Assembly (NCBI RefSeq): GCF_009363895.1 | Contig: NZ_CP045434.1 | Span: 434,001-498,000 of the forward strand | Length of the DNA stretch: 64,000 bases | Reading direction: 5' to 3' | Origin: Sphingomonas ginsengisoli An et al. 2013 | GTDB lineage: Bacteria; Pseudomonadota; Alphaproteobacteria; Sphingomonadales; Sphingomonadaceae | Shown: positions 1 through 8,553 of the stretch, in pieces | How positions within the stretch are numbered: the stretch's first letter is position 1 | How the letters are laid out: the number at the start of each line of letters is the position of its first letter | Translations under genes and position numbers: made by a program | The notes under the pieces: model-generated | Database searches by the model: none | What the model was told of the DNA's origin: nothing | What the model saw: the letters and a program-made list of their open reading frames with translations, nothing else

Positions 1-15
1 CGCCCGGGTCCGTCA

Positions 16-29
16 TGTAACCGGTTACA
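16..29. promoter_or_regulatory. LacI-type palindromic operator upstream of the GH3 gene
   Basis: TGTAACCGGTTACA is a perfect 14-bp inverted repeat with a central CG-rich core, the form typical of LacI/GalR-family operators. It lies about 85 bases before the beta-glucosidase start at 114, so it probably controls that gene. It does not match the site before the GH31 gene (20410-20428), so its regulator is probably encoded to the left of the window rather than being the LacI protein at 17346-18362. The symmetry is seen directly; the regulator is inferred. Confidence 0.55.
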
Positions 30-113
30 CGGCTCGTCAACCGAGGAGATTGAGGAGCTGACGACCCGGGTGCGGTGCCGCGTGTGGGCCCGTGTGCCAG
101 TGAGGAGGGGACG

Positions 114-2399
114 ATGCTCGACAAGCCGATTTCGCGCCGTGCGACGATGCTGGGGGCGGGGGCGACGCTCGCCTGGCTCGCCAGCCCGGCGCGGGCACTG
201 GTCGAGGCGGCGGGCCGGCTCCCCATCCCGGCGTTCGCCAACGACCTTGTCGCTCGCATGACGCTCGAGGAGAAAGCTGGGCAGTTGAGCCTGATGGCAT
301 CGGCGTGGGGCGGCAGCGCGGCGGCCGCACTCAATCCCCCGTCCAACGGCGACTTCGGCAAGCAGACCGAGGAAGCGCGACGCGGGCTGCTGACTGGCGT
401 GTTCAACGGCAACGGCGCCAACATGCATCGCATCCTGCAAACCGCCGCAGTGCGCGATTCGCGGCTCAAGATCCCGCTCATCTTCGCCGCCGACATCATC
501 CACGGCCACCGCACGGTGTTCCCGGTGCCGCTCGCCGAAGTGGCCAGCTTCGAGCCCGACCTCGCCCGCCGCACCGCCGCCGCCGCGGCGTATGAGGCCG
601 CCGGTGCTGGAATCGACTGGACCTTCGCGCCGATGGTCGACGTCGCCCGCGACCAGCGCTGGGGCCGCGGCGTCGAGGGCGCTGGCGAAGACGTGTTGCT
701 CGGCAAGCTCTTCGCCGCGGCGCGGGTGCATGGCTTCCAGGGTGCCGGGCTCAAGTCGGACTCGACCATGCTCTCCTGCGCCAAGCACTTCGCCGCTTAC
801 GGCGCGGTCGAAGCGGGCCTCGACTACAACACGGTCGACGTGTCCGAGCGCACCTTGCGCGAGATCTATCTGCCGGCGTTCAAGACCGCCTTCGACGCCG
901 GCGCGCTGTCGGTGATGGCCTCGTTCAACGAGATCAGCGGCATCCCCTCGACCGGTAATAAGTGGCTGATGACCGACCTGCTGCGGGGCGAGTGGGGGTT
1001 CGAGGGCTTCGTCGTCAGCGACTACACCGGCGACGAGGAAATGATCGCTCACGGCTTCGCCAAGGATGCGCGCGAGGCGACCAAGCTCGCGTTCATGGCC
1101 GGCGTCGACATGAGCATGCAGAGCGGCTTCTATCGGGACCATCTGCCCGACCTGGTGCGCAGCGGCGAGGTGCCCGAGGAACGCGTCAACCAGTCGGTGC
1201 GGCGCGTGCTGGCCATGAAGGCCATGCTCGGCCTGTTCGAAAATCCCTTCCGCCGGATCGACGAGAAGCGCGAGCGGCAGCGCTCGATGCAGCCGGCGGC
1301 ACTCGTCCTCGCGCGCGAGGCGGGGCGCAAATCGATCGTGCTGCTCAAGAACGACGGCGACCTGCTGCCGCTGCCGCGCTCGGGCAAGAAAATTGCGCTG
1401 ATCGGACCGTTCGCGGCGGGCCAGCACGACCTCATCGGGCCGTGGTGCGTCTATGGCGACGATGCCAAGGCGATCGACCTCGCGACCGGGGTCGGCGCCG
1501 TAGTCGGTGATCGCAACCAGGTGATCATTGCGCCCGGCTCGGGGATCGAGGAAGCGCTGCCCGGCGGAATCGCCCAGGCGGTCGCGGCGGCGCAGCAAGC
1601 CGATATCGTCGTGCTCGCAATCGGCGAGGGGCAGAACATGTCGGGCGAGGCGCAGTCGCGGACCGAGATCGTGGTCCCGCCGCCGCAGCAGGCGCTGGCC
1701 GAAGCCGTGGCCGCAGTCGGCAAACCGATGGTGGTGGTGCTCAAGAACGGTCGGGCGCTGGCGCTCGAGGGCGCGGTGGCGAACGCGCCCGCGATCCTCG
1801 TCACCTGGTTCCTCGGCAGCCAGACCGGCCACGCCATCGCCGACGTGCTGTTCGGCGCTTATTCACCGGCCGGGCGCCTGCCAATGAGCTTCCCCCAACG
1901 CTCGGGGCAGGAGCCTTATTATTACGCGCACAAACCGACCGGCCGGCCCAATCCGGTCGGCCCGCTGCAACCCTACAAGACGCATTTCCGCGGCATCAGC
2001 AACAATGCGCTCTACCCATTCGGGCATGGCCTGACTTACGGCAAGCCAACCTATGCCGAACTGGCGCTGAGTGCGGCGGCGATCCCGATGAGCGGGGAAA
2101 TCGCAATCAGTGCGCAGATCACCAACAGCGGACGCCGCGCCGCCGAGGAAGTGGTGCAGCTATACGTCCGCGACCGGGCAGCAAGCGTCACCCGCCCGGT
2201 GCGAGAGCTCAAGGCGTTCCGCAAGCTGGCGCTTGCACCGGGCGCGTCAGAGGTGGTGAGGTTCGTCCTCCGCCCCGCCGACCTCGCCTTTATCGGCGTG
2301 CAGAACCGCCCGGTGGTGGAGCCGGGAACCTTCGACGTCTGGATCGCCCCGTCGGCAGAAGCGGACGGCGTGCACGGAAGCTTCGAACTGACCGCCTGA
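114..2399 (+). CDS. bglX: Exported GH3 beta-glucosidase (BglX type)
   Basis: Glycoside hydrolase family 3 enzyme of 761 residues that should release glucose or xylose from beta-glycosides in the periplasm. The start at ATG 114 is preceded by GAGGAGGGG; an in-frame upstream ATG at 75 has no ribosome site and would bury the signal. The N terminus carries a twin-arginine motif (SRRATMLGAG) and a hydrophobic stretch ending in SPARA, so Tat export is likely. The (alpha/beta)8 domain contains KHFAAYG and the nucleophile in VVSDYTG (Asp303). The alpha/beta sandwich domain (KSIVLLKNDGDLLPL) and the C-terminal fibronectin-III-like domain (EEVVQLYVRD) follow. The length is normal for BglX. A LacI-type palindrome lies upstream, so carbohydrate control is likely. 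The exact substrate cannot be read from sequence. Confidence 0.9.
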   Translation: MLDKPISRRATMLGAGATLAWLASPARALVEAAGRLPIPAFANDLVARMTLEEKAGQLSLMASAWGGSAAAALNPPSNGDFGKQTEEARRGLLTGVFNGNGANMHRILQTAAVRDSRLKIPLIFAADIIHGHRTVFPVPLAEVASFEPDLARRTAAAAAYEAAGAGIDWTFAPMVDVARDQRWGRGVEGAGEDVLLGKLFAAARVHGFQGAGLKSDSTMLSCAKHFAAYGAVEAGLDYNTVDVSERTLREIYLPAFKTAFDAGALSVMASFNEISGIPSTGNKWLMTDLLRGEWGFEGFVVSDYTGDEEMIAHGFAKDAREATKLAFMAGVDMSMQSGFYRDHLPDLVRSGEVPEERVNQSVRRVLAMKAMLGLFENPFRRIDEKRERQRSMQPAALVLAREAGRKSIVLLKNDGDLLPLPRSGKKIALIGPFAAGQHDLIGPWCVYGDDAKAIDLATGVGAVVGDRNQVIIAPGSGIEEALPGGIAQAVAAAQQADIVVLAIGEGQNMSGEAQSRTEIVVPPPQQALAEAVAAVGKPMVVVLKNGRALALEGAVANAPAILVTWFLGSQTGHAIADVLFGAYSPAGRLPMSFPQRSGQEPYYYAHKPTGRPNPVGPLQPYKTHFRGISNNALYPFGHGLTYGKPTYAELALSAAAIPMSGEIAISAQITNSGRRAAEEVVQLYVRDRAASVTRPVRELKAFRKLALAPGASEVVRFVLRPADLAFIGVQNRPVVEPGTFDVWIAPSAEADGVHGSFELTA

Positions 2400-2586
2400 A
2401 AAGCGTTTTCGGAATGTCGCCTGCGTGACTTTCGGGTACGCCGTTCGTAGAAGCCGCGCCCTATCTTTGTCGAACATCTCACCGCCTCGAGAAGGCGCGC
2501 GATATGTGACAGCGTCTCAAGCTTAGGAGCGTGGCATCATCAGGTCGTCCCCCGTCTATCCGCTCATCTCTCAGGCGGACGAGGCG

Positions 2587-3675
2587 ATGGCGCGCGGCGA
2601 TCTGCGGCAGGCGAGCAGTCTGCTCGAGCAGGCCGCCCAGCGGGGCCGCGATGCGACCACCCTCCTGCGGCTGGCGACGGTGTATCGCGCGCTCGGCGAC
2701 TATCCCAAGGCGGCCAAGGCGGCGGCCGCGGCGGTCGAGCTCGAACCGCGCAATTTCCTGATGAGCCTGCTGCTCGGCAGCCTGCGCGAAGCAATGGGCG
2801 CGCCGCACGCGGCCGAGCGCGCCTATCGCGCGGCCTGCGCCAACGCCCCGCGCGACCTTGTATTCCAGCCGGCGATGGCCAAGCAGCTTGCGCACGCGAA
2901 GGCGTGGGTCCGCGCTGCCGATGCGTGGCGGCAGGCGCTGTTGGGTTGGGCGCCCGAACCCGGCAGCCTCGGCCCGGACGAGGAGCGGCGGATGCGCGGC
3001 TTCCAGGCGAATTTGCTCGAAAATCTCGGGGCGGGGGCAATGGTGGCGCCCGACTTCCGCATTCCGCGGCTGCGCCCGCAAGGCTATTTCGAGCGCAGCG
3101 AGTTCCCCGGAGTCGCTACGGTCGAGCGTGAAACCGACGCCATCCGCGCCGAATATCGCGCGTTAGTGGCCGACCGGTCCGAGCTGTCGGCGCACCTGTC
3201 CGCTTTGCACGGCGCGGAAGGCCAGATTGGCCGCGCCGGCGAGTGGACGATGATCCCGCTGATGCGCAACGGCGAGGTGGTCGAGGAATTCGCTTCGCGC
3301 TGCCCGCGGACGATGGCGGCGACCGCGCACCTCGCCAGGCCGCACCTGCCGCTGATCTCGCCCAGTCTCTATTTCTCGATCCTTGCGCCGGGCAGCCACA
3401 TCCCGCCGCATACCGGCCTCACCAACGCCCGGGTGATCGTCCACTTCCCGCTGATCGTGCCCGACCGCTGCGGCTTCCGGGTGGCTGAGGAGACGCGCGA
3501 GTGGCGCGAGGGCGAGGCGCTGATCTTCGACGACATGACGATGCACGAGGCGTGGAACGACAGCGATGAGACCCGCGTCGTCCTGATCGCCGACCTCTGG
3601 CGGCCCGAGCTCAGCGAAGGCGAGCGGGCGGCGGTTCGGCAGCTGCTCGACTGCCCAGAACCGGTCGCCGCCTAG
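2587..3675 (+). CDS. TPR plus aspartyl/asparaginyl beta-hydroxylase domain protein
   Basis: The N-terminal roughly 140 residues form tetratricopeptide-like repeats (LLRLATVYRALGDYPKAAKA). The C-terminal half is an aspartyl/asparaginyl beta-hydroxylase, a cupin-fold Fe(II)/2-oxoglutarate dioxygenase. The Fe-ligand histidines appear as His275 in HIPPHTGLTNARV and His320 in MTMHEAWN, about 45 residues apart as in the family. The target is probably a protein side chain, but this is unknown. ATG 2587 has GGACGAG very close upstream. Coding-looking sequence (VYPLISQADEA) continues in frame back to a stop at 2524-2526 without an ATG, GTG or TTG, so the true start is uncertain. It ends convergently with the next gene in a shared CTAG (3672-3675). 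Confidence 0.8.
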   Translation: MARGDLRQASSLLEQAAQRGRDATTLLRLATVYRALGDYPKAAKAAAAAVELEPRNFLMSLLLGSLREAMGAPHAAERAYRAACANAPRDLVFQPAMAKQLAHAKAWVRAADAWRQALLGWAPEPGSLGPDEERRMRGFQANLLENLGAGAMVAPDFRIPRLRPQGYFERSEFPGVATVERETDAIRAEYRALVADRSELSAHLSALHGAEGQIGRAGEWTMIPLMRNGEVVEEFASRCPRTMAATAHLARPHLPLISPSLYFSILAPGSHIPPHTGLTNARVIVHFPLIVPDRCGFRVAEETREWREGEALIFDDMTMHEAWNDSDETRVVLIADLWRPELSEGERAAVRQLLDCPEPVAA

Positions 3676-4244
3676 CCGGAGCAGCGCGCGAGATAACGGT
3701 CGAGCGAGAGCACCTCGCAGTCGGCTTCGTAGCGTTCGACCAGGTCCATCTCCTCGCTGAATACCAGCGCGAGCGAATGGGGATCGGTGGAGATCAGCAA
3801 GTGCCGCCCGGCCTCGCTGCGGAACAACAGCCCGCAGGCGATGTGGTTGATCGCGGCCTGGCGGCGATAGGCGCGCACCAGCACTGCCATGAAATAGGGC
3901 GCAGCGGGCCACGGCTTGAGCGTCGGGGCCGGCGGGAGCGAGGGCGGCGGACCGAAGCTTAGATCGCTCCCGCGCGAGCGCAGCCGGCCGATTATATCAG
4001 GCAGGTCCGCCGCGATTTGCTCGACCAGTTCCGACGGCGAATGAAGGCACAACGGCCGGGCGACCTGGCCGTCGGCCAGCACATCGACCGCCGCGGTCGC
4101 CAGCAACCGGGCCCCGCGCGTGGCGAGCCACACGCCGCCGACCAGCCAGGCCGGATCGCCGGCGGCCGGCCCGTAAGACGTCAGCCCGGTGCGCAGCGCC
4201 TCCAAAGCCGCCGGCGTCGCCTGCAGTTGAACGAATTGCCCCAC
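3672..4244 (-). CDS. Hypothetical protein, 190 aa
   Basis: I do not recognise this protein. It is soluble-looking, with no signal peptide or membrane segment. It has a proline-rich linker near residue 100 (FGPPPSLPPAPTLKP) separating an alanine/leucine-rich N-terminal half from a C-terminal half with CGLLFRSEAGRHLL. The reading frame has the codon bias of its neighbours and stops exactly in a CTAG shared with the hydroxylase gene, which supports it being real. No function is proposed. Confidence 0.6.
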   Translation of the reverse strand: MGQFVQLQATPAALEALRTGLTSYGPAAGDPAWLVGGVWLATRGARLLATAAVDVLADGQVARPLCLHSPSELVEQIAADLPDIIGRLRSRGSDLSFGPPPSLPPAPTLKPWPAAPYFMAVLVRAYRRQAAINHIACGLLFRSEAGRHLLISTDPHSLALVFSEEMDLVERYEADCEVLSLDRYLARCSG

Positions 4245-4291
4245 TTGGCGAGGCTTAGCACTGCACGGCCGACGCGCAATTTACTTGGCGC

Positions 4292-5848
4292 TCAGTGGCT
4301 CGCGGCCATGGCTCCCGGCTTCTTGGGCTTGGGCACCAACCAGACCGATACCGCCGCGACCACGAACACCGCCGCGGCGATGTAGTAGATGTGGAGTAGC
4401 GCGAGCGTCGACGATTGCCCGACGACGATCCGCTCGAGCGAAGCGCGCGCCTGGTCGGCGGTGAGCCCGACGCCCTGCAACCGGTCGAGCAGCCCGCCGG
4501 CGTCGTTCATGCGCCCGACGATCTCCGAACGGGCGACGTTGGAGCTATTGTCCCACGCCGTGGTTGCGAGCGCGGTCCCGATCGCGCCCGATAGCGTCCG
4601 CATGAAGCTTTGAATGCCCGCGGCGCTATTGACCTCGTTGGGCGGCACCGCGCCCAGCGCGAGCTGGGTCAGGCCGATGAAGAAGAAGGGCATGCCGAGC
4701 CCGAGCAGCAGGTGCGGGATCGCCAGCGTCCAATAATCCGGCGCGGGGTCCCAGCGCGTTCGGAGCAGGGTCACGAAGCACAGCCACATGATCCCCATCG
4801 AGACGGTGACCCGCAGGTCGACCTTGGTCGCCAGCCGCGCGGCGACGGGCGACAGCAGGACTGCGAACACGCCGGTCCAGGCGACCACCCGCCCGGCCTC
4901 ACTCGCGGTATAGCCAAGCGACTGCTGCAGCCACAGCGGCGTCAGCACGACCTGCGCGAAGAAGGCGCCGAATCCCATCCCGATCGCCAGCGAGGGGAAG
5001 AGGAAGCCGCGGTGCCTCAGCACCTTGATGTCGACCACTGGGTGGCGGTCGGTCAGCTCCCAGATGATGAAGGCGATGAGGCCCACCCCGGCGACGATCG
5101 CCAGCTCGGTGATCCACCAGCTCGCAAACCAGTCATTGTCGCGCCCGGTGTCGAGCATGATCTGGAACGCCCCGACCCACAGAATGAGCAGCCCCAGCCC
5201 GACCACATCGATCGGCTGCTTGAGGCGCTTGGTTTCGAACGGCGCGACGATCCGGATCGAGAAGATGATGCAGGTGGCGACGACCGGCAGGTTGATGAAG
5301 AAGATCCACGGCCAGGTCCAATTGTCGCTGATCCAGCCACCGAGGATGGGCCCCAGGATAGGCGCCGCGGTGGTGGTCATCGCCCAGATGCCGAGGCCCG
5401 CGGCGGCACGGTTCTTGGGAAAGATCCGCAGCAACAGGATCTGGGTGAGCGGCATCAGCGGCCCGCCCGACAGGCCCTGCAGGATGCGGAACAGCACCAG
5501 CATGCTGAGCGAGGTCGAAATGCCGCACAGGAAGGAGAAAATGCCGAAGCCGATCAGCGAGAAGACGAACCAGCGAACCGTCCCGAACCGCGCCGACAGC
5601 CAGCCCGTCAACGGGACGGTGATCGCGTCGGCGACGGCGTAGGAGGTGATGGTCCACGTCGCCTGGGTCGGCGACACGGCGAGGCCGCCGGCGATATGCG
5701 GCACCGAAACGTTGGCGATGGTGGTGTCGAGCACCACCACGAAGTTCGACAAGGCGAGCGCGAAGGCGCCGAGCAAGAGCTTGCCGCCCTGCAGCGGCTC
5801 GGGCTCTTTCTCCTGCGCCTTAATCGCCTTGATCGCCTTGAGCGCCAT
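4292..5848 (-). CDS. emrB: MFS drug efflux transporter, DHA2 family (EmrB/QacA type)
   Basis: This is an inner-membrane proton-driven exporter of 518 residues with about 14 hydrophobic segments, the DHA2 topology. The first helix region reads FALALSNFVVVLDTTIANVS, and the motif WTITSYAVADAITVPLTGWL follows. GPILGGWISDNWTWPWIFFI corresponds to the family's motif C region. It is last in a tolC-like, emrA, emrB operon; its ATG overlaps the emrA stop as TGATG. Together the three proteins should form a tripartite pump for hydrophobic toxicants. The substrate is not predictable. Control is probably by the divergent TetR regulator (8543-9178). Confidence 0.93.
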   Translation of the reverse strand: MALKAIKAIKAQEKEPEPLQGGKLLLGAFALALSNFVVVLDTTIANVSVPHIAGGLAVSPTQATWTITSYAVADAITVPLTGWLSARFGTVRWFVFSLIGFGIFSFLCGISTSLSMLVLFRILQGLSGGPLMPLTQILLLRIFPKNRAAAGLGIWAMTTTAAPILGPILGGWISDNWTWPWIFFINLPVVATCIIFSIRIVAPFETKRLKQPIDVVGLGLLILWVGAFQIMLDTGRDNDWFASWWITELAIVAGVGLIAFIIWELTDRHPVVDIKVLRHRGFLFPSLAIGMGFGAFFAQVVLTPLWLQQSLGYTASEAGRVVAWTGVFAVLLSPVAARLATKVDLRVTVSMGIMWLCFVTLLRTRWDPAPDYWTLAIPHLLLGLGMPFFFIGLTQLALGAVPPNEVNSAAGIQSFMRTLSGAIGTALATTAWDNSSNVARSEIVGRMNDAGGLLDRLQGVGLTADQARASLERIVVGQSSTLALLHIYYIAAAVFVVAAVSVWLVPKPKKPGAMAASH

Positions 5849-7038
5849 CAGCGGCCCCGGGTGTCGATGGTCGCGTCCATGCTCAGCCCGACCCGCAACG
5901 GATGCTGCGCCAGCTCCTTCGGGTCGAGCGCGATGCGGACGGGCAGGCGCTGCACGACCTTGATCCAGTTACCGGTCGCATTCTGCGCGGGGATCAGCGC
6001 GAAAGCCGCACCGGTGCCGCCCGCGAAGCCGACCACCTTGCCGTGGAAGACGACATCGCCGCCATAATAGTCGGAGGTCAGCTCGACCGGCTGGCCCGGG
6101 CGGACCTGCGCCAGCTGGTTTTCCTTGAAGTTGGCGTCGACATAGGCCTGGGCGATGGGGACCAGCGTCATGATCGGCGTTCCCGCCGCCACCCGCTGCC
6201 CGACCTGGACCGTGCGGTTGGTGACGACGCCGTTGATCGGGGCGCGGATCACCGTGCGGGCGAGGTTGAGCCGGGCCAACTCGACCTGAGACTGCGCCGC
6301 GCGGACGTCGGGTGCGGTGCCGATGGTCGTGCCCTGGATCACCGCTGCGCTCTGCTCGACCTGGCCGATCGAGGCATCGCGGGTCGCCCGCGCGGTTTGC
6401 ACAGCGGCGGCGGCCTGGTCGCGCGCGGCCCGGGCGGCGGCGTAAGCGGTGCGGGCTGAGGTCAATTCCTCACCGCTGACCGCGCCGGTGCCCCCGAGTG
6501 ACTGGCGCCGGGCCAATTCGGCCGCGGTCCGGTTGACCTCGGCGCTGGCCGAAGCAAGGCGCGCTTGCGCCTGCTCGATATCACCGGTTCGGGCGACAGC
6601 CTGGCTACGCGCGGTCGACACGCCCGCGGTGGCCTGCCGATAGCGCTGCTGGGCCTGCGCCAGCGCCGATTCGGCGTTGGTCAGCGCCAGCCGCGCGTCG
6701 GTGTCGTCGAGGACGACGAGGATGTCGTTGGTCTTCACCGTCTGCGTGCCCGACACCAGCACCTTGACGACATTGCCCGCGACCAGCGGCGTGACCTGGG
6801 CGGTCTCCGCGCCGACATAGGCGTTGTCGGTGCTGACACGGCCGGATTGGGTGATGCGGTGCCAGACGAACCAGATCAGGCCCGCGGCGACCAGCACGAT
6901 GGCGAGGATGACGAACAGCTTGCGCCGGTTCCGCGTCGGAATCGCCGGCTCATTACTGCCGCCTGGCTGGCCCGCGGCGGGTTCCTGCGCGGGGACCTGC
7001 TCGTCCTTGGGCGGATCGGCCATGGGATTGTCGGCCAT
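5848..7038 (-). CDS. emrA: EmrA/HlyD-type membrane fusion protein
   Basis: Periplasmic adaptor of 396 residues linking the EmrB pump to the outer-membrane channel. It has a cytoplasmic proline/glutamine-rich N terminus, one membrane anchor (about residues 38-57, LFVILAIVLVAAGLIW), and a barrel-sandwich motif (STDNAYVGAETAQVTPLVAG). A long alanine/glutamine-rich coiled coil covers about residues 105-230, and a beta domain contains NGVVTNRTVQVGQRVAAGT. ATG 7038 is chosen because it overlaps the upstream tolC-like stop as TGATG; a TTG one codon earlier is possible but unnecessary. The order outer-membrane factor, adaptor, pump is that of a self-contained efflux system. Confidence 0.93.
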   Translation of the reverse strand: MADNPMADPPKDEQVPAQEPAAGQPGGSNEPAIPTRNRRKLFVILAIVLVAAGLIWFVWHRITQSGRVSTDNAYVGAETAQVTPLVAGNVVKVLVSGTQTVKTNDILVVLDDTDARLALTNAESALAQAQQRYRQATAGVSTARSQAVARTGDIEQAQARLASASAEVNRTAAELARRQSLGGTGAVSGEELTSARTAYAAARAARDQAAAAVQTARATRDASIGQVEQSAAVIQGTTIGTAPDVRAAQSQVELARLNLARTVIRAPINGVVTNRTVQVGQRVAAGTPIMTLVPIAQAYVDANFKENQLAQVRPGQPVELTSDYYGGDVVFHGKVVGFAGGTGAAFALIPAQNATGNWIKVVQRLPVRIALDPKELAQHPLRVGLSMDATIDTRGR

Positions 7039-8471
7039 CAATGAACTCCAGTCATGGTCGAAGGAGCGCTGGCGAAGCCGCCGCCCAGCGCGCGGATGAG
7101 GCTTACCTGCAAGGTGAGGGTGCGCGCCTCCAAGTCGGCCACCGCGCGGCGGCTGAGGAGCAGCTGATCGTCGGTCAGCAGCACCGCCAGCTGATTGGTC
7201 AGCCCGGCGCGATAGCGCAGCTCGGCAACCCGCTTGGCGTCCTGCGCCGCCGCCAGCGCCGCACGCTGTTGCGCCAGCTGGCCCTGCAGCGCACGCAGGC
7301 TGCCAGCCGCGTCGGCCACTTCGCGCAGCGCGGTGACGATGTTGCCTTCATATTGCGCCACGTCGCCGTCGTAGGTCGCGCGGGCCCCGCGATATTGCGC
7401 GCGCAGGCGGCCACCCTCGAAGATCGGCAGCGAGATCGCCGGTCCGGCATTGAGGTAGAGAGAGTTGCTCGAGAACAGATTTTCGAGCCCGAGCGCTTGC
7501 AGGCCGATCAGCCCAGCCAGGTTGATGTTCGGGTAAAAGGACGCCTTGGCCGCCTTGATTCGCGCCGCCCCCGCTTCGGCCCGGAGGCGCGCCGAGACGA
7601 TGTCGGGACGGCGACCGAGCAGGTCGAGCGGGAGGTTGGCGGGAAGGGCGGAAGGCTGCGAGCGGAGCGTCGGGCGAGTGACGTGAAGGCCCCGATCGGG
7701 GCCCGCGCCGGTCAGCGCCGCCAGCCGGTTGCGGGTCAGGACGAGCTGCTCGTCGAGTGCCTGGACGTCGGCCGATGCGCCCGCTGCGCGCGCCCGGGCC
7801 GCGGCAACGTCGCCCTCGGTTCCGAGGCCCGCGCGGACTCGCTGCCCGGTCAGCGTCGCGGTCTGCCCGCGCACCTGCACGGCCGTCGCGGCGACGTCGC
7901 GCTCGGCGTAGAGCCTGGCGAGGTCGGCATAAGCGGTGGCGATCGCGGTCGACAGCATCAGCGCGGCCTGCGCCTGGTCGACCCGCGCCGCTTCCGCTTC
8001 CGAGCGGGCGGCACGCAGCCGGGCGCGGTTGCGACCCCACAGGTCGAGGTCGAAATTGCCGCTGAGCGTGATCCGCCCGGTATCCTGGATTCCCGGCGGC
8101 ACAAATTGCGGGGGGATGCCAAGATTCTTGCTCTGCTGGACGATCCCGACCGTGCCGTCGGCGGTGATCGTCGGCAACGTCGCCGCGCGGCTCTCGTCGG
8201 CCATTGCCTCGGCGGCGCGGACCCGGGCCGCCGCCAGCTTGACGTCGGGCGCGCCCTGCAGCCCCTCGGTGATCAGTTCGGTCAGCTGCGGGTCACCAAA
8301 GCCCTGCCACCATTGATCGGTCGGAAAGCTCGCGGTGCCTCCCGCCAGGCTGGTGGCGGTTGTGGTGGCCGGGTGATCGGCCAGCGACGGGGCAGGCGGC
8401 AAATGCGGGACGGCGGCGCAGCCCGCCAGCGCGAGCATGGCAAGGACCGGAGCTGAGTTGATCGGGCGCAT
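7038..8471 (-). CDS. Outer-membrane efflux lipoprotein (TolC/NodT family)
   Basis: Outer-membrane channel subunit of an RND/MFS-type tripartite pump, 477 residues. From ATG 8471 the N terminus is a lipoprotein signal ending in the lipobox LAGC, so Cys18 would be acylated. Two outer-membrane efflux protein repeats follow, including QWWQGFGDPQLTELI, FDLDLWGRNRARL and the second-half LGLENLFSSNSLYLNAGPA. Another ATG at 8483 (four residues longer) sits inside the TetR-type operator 8482-8495 and could be used from a leaderless message; no good ribosome site precedes either start. It is the first gene of the emr operon and divergent from the TetR gene. Confidence 0.9.
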   Translation of the reverse strand: MRPINSAPVLAMLALAGCAAVPHLPPAPSLADHPATTTATSLAGGTASFPTDQWWQGFGDPQLTELITEGLQGAPDVKLAAARVRAAEAMADESRAATLPTITADGTVGIVQQSKNLGIPPQFVPPGIQDTGRITLSGNFDLDLWGRNRARLRAARSEAEAARVDQAQAALMLSTAIATAYADLARLYAERDVAATAVQVRGQTATLTGQRVRAGLGTEGDVAAARARAAGASADVQALDEQLVLTRNRLAALTGAGPDRGLHVTRPTLRSQPSALPANLPLDLLGRRPDIVSARLRAEAGAARIKAAKASFYPNINLAGLIGLQALGLENLFSSNSLYLNAGPAISLPIFEGGRLRAQYRGARATYDGDVAQYEGNIVTALREVADAAGSLRALQGQLAQQRAALAAAQDAKRVAELRYRAGLTNQLAVLLTDDQLLLSRRAVADLEARTLTLQVSLIRALGGGFASAPSTMTGVH

Positions 8472-8481
8472 GCAAAGGACC

Positions 8482-8495
8482 ATACTGAATAGTAC
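8482..8495. promoter_or_regulatory. TetR-type operator, tolC/emrAB side
   Basis: The site ATAC-TGAATA-GTAC contains the perfect inverted repeat TACT-N4-AGTA and sits immediately upstream of the outer-membrane factor start. The same framework ATAC-N6-GTAY recurs at 8540-8553, 58 bases away, beside the divergent TetR start. Two matching sites in a divergent intergenic region point to one regulator controlling both directions. This is inferred from symmetry and placement. Confidence 0.5.
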
Positions 8496-8539
8496 GGCTC
8501 GCGCCCTGACGTCCTGCCGCAGGTGAGTCAAGGAGAAAG

Positions 8540-8553
8540 ATACTGGGCGGTAT
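8540..8553. promoter_or_regulatory. TetR-type operator, autoregulatory side
   Basis: ATAC-TGGGCG-GTAT is an inverted repeat sharing the first six bases and the GTA of the partner site at 8482-8495. It overlaps the most likely TetR start codon (CTG 8543), so binding would block expression of the regulator itself. Confidence 0.5.

Noticed and set aside
4610..6067. Long open frame (485 codons) on the plus strand opposite emrB and emrA
   Set aside because: Its translation is rich in Arg, Asp, Gln and Pro with no domain, the usual shadow of a high-GC gene in another frame; emrB and emrA opposite are clear.
7041..8456. Long open frame (471 codons) on the plus strand opposite the outer-membrane efflux gene
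   Set aside because: Low-complexity Arg/Gly/Gln composition with no motif; the minus-strand lipoprotein is well supported.
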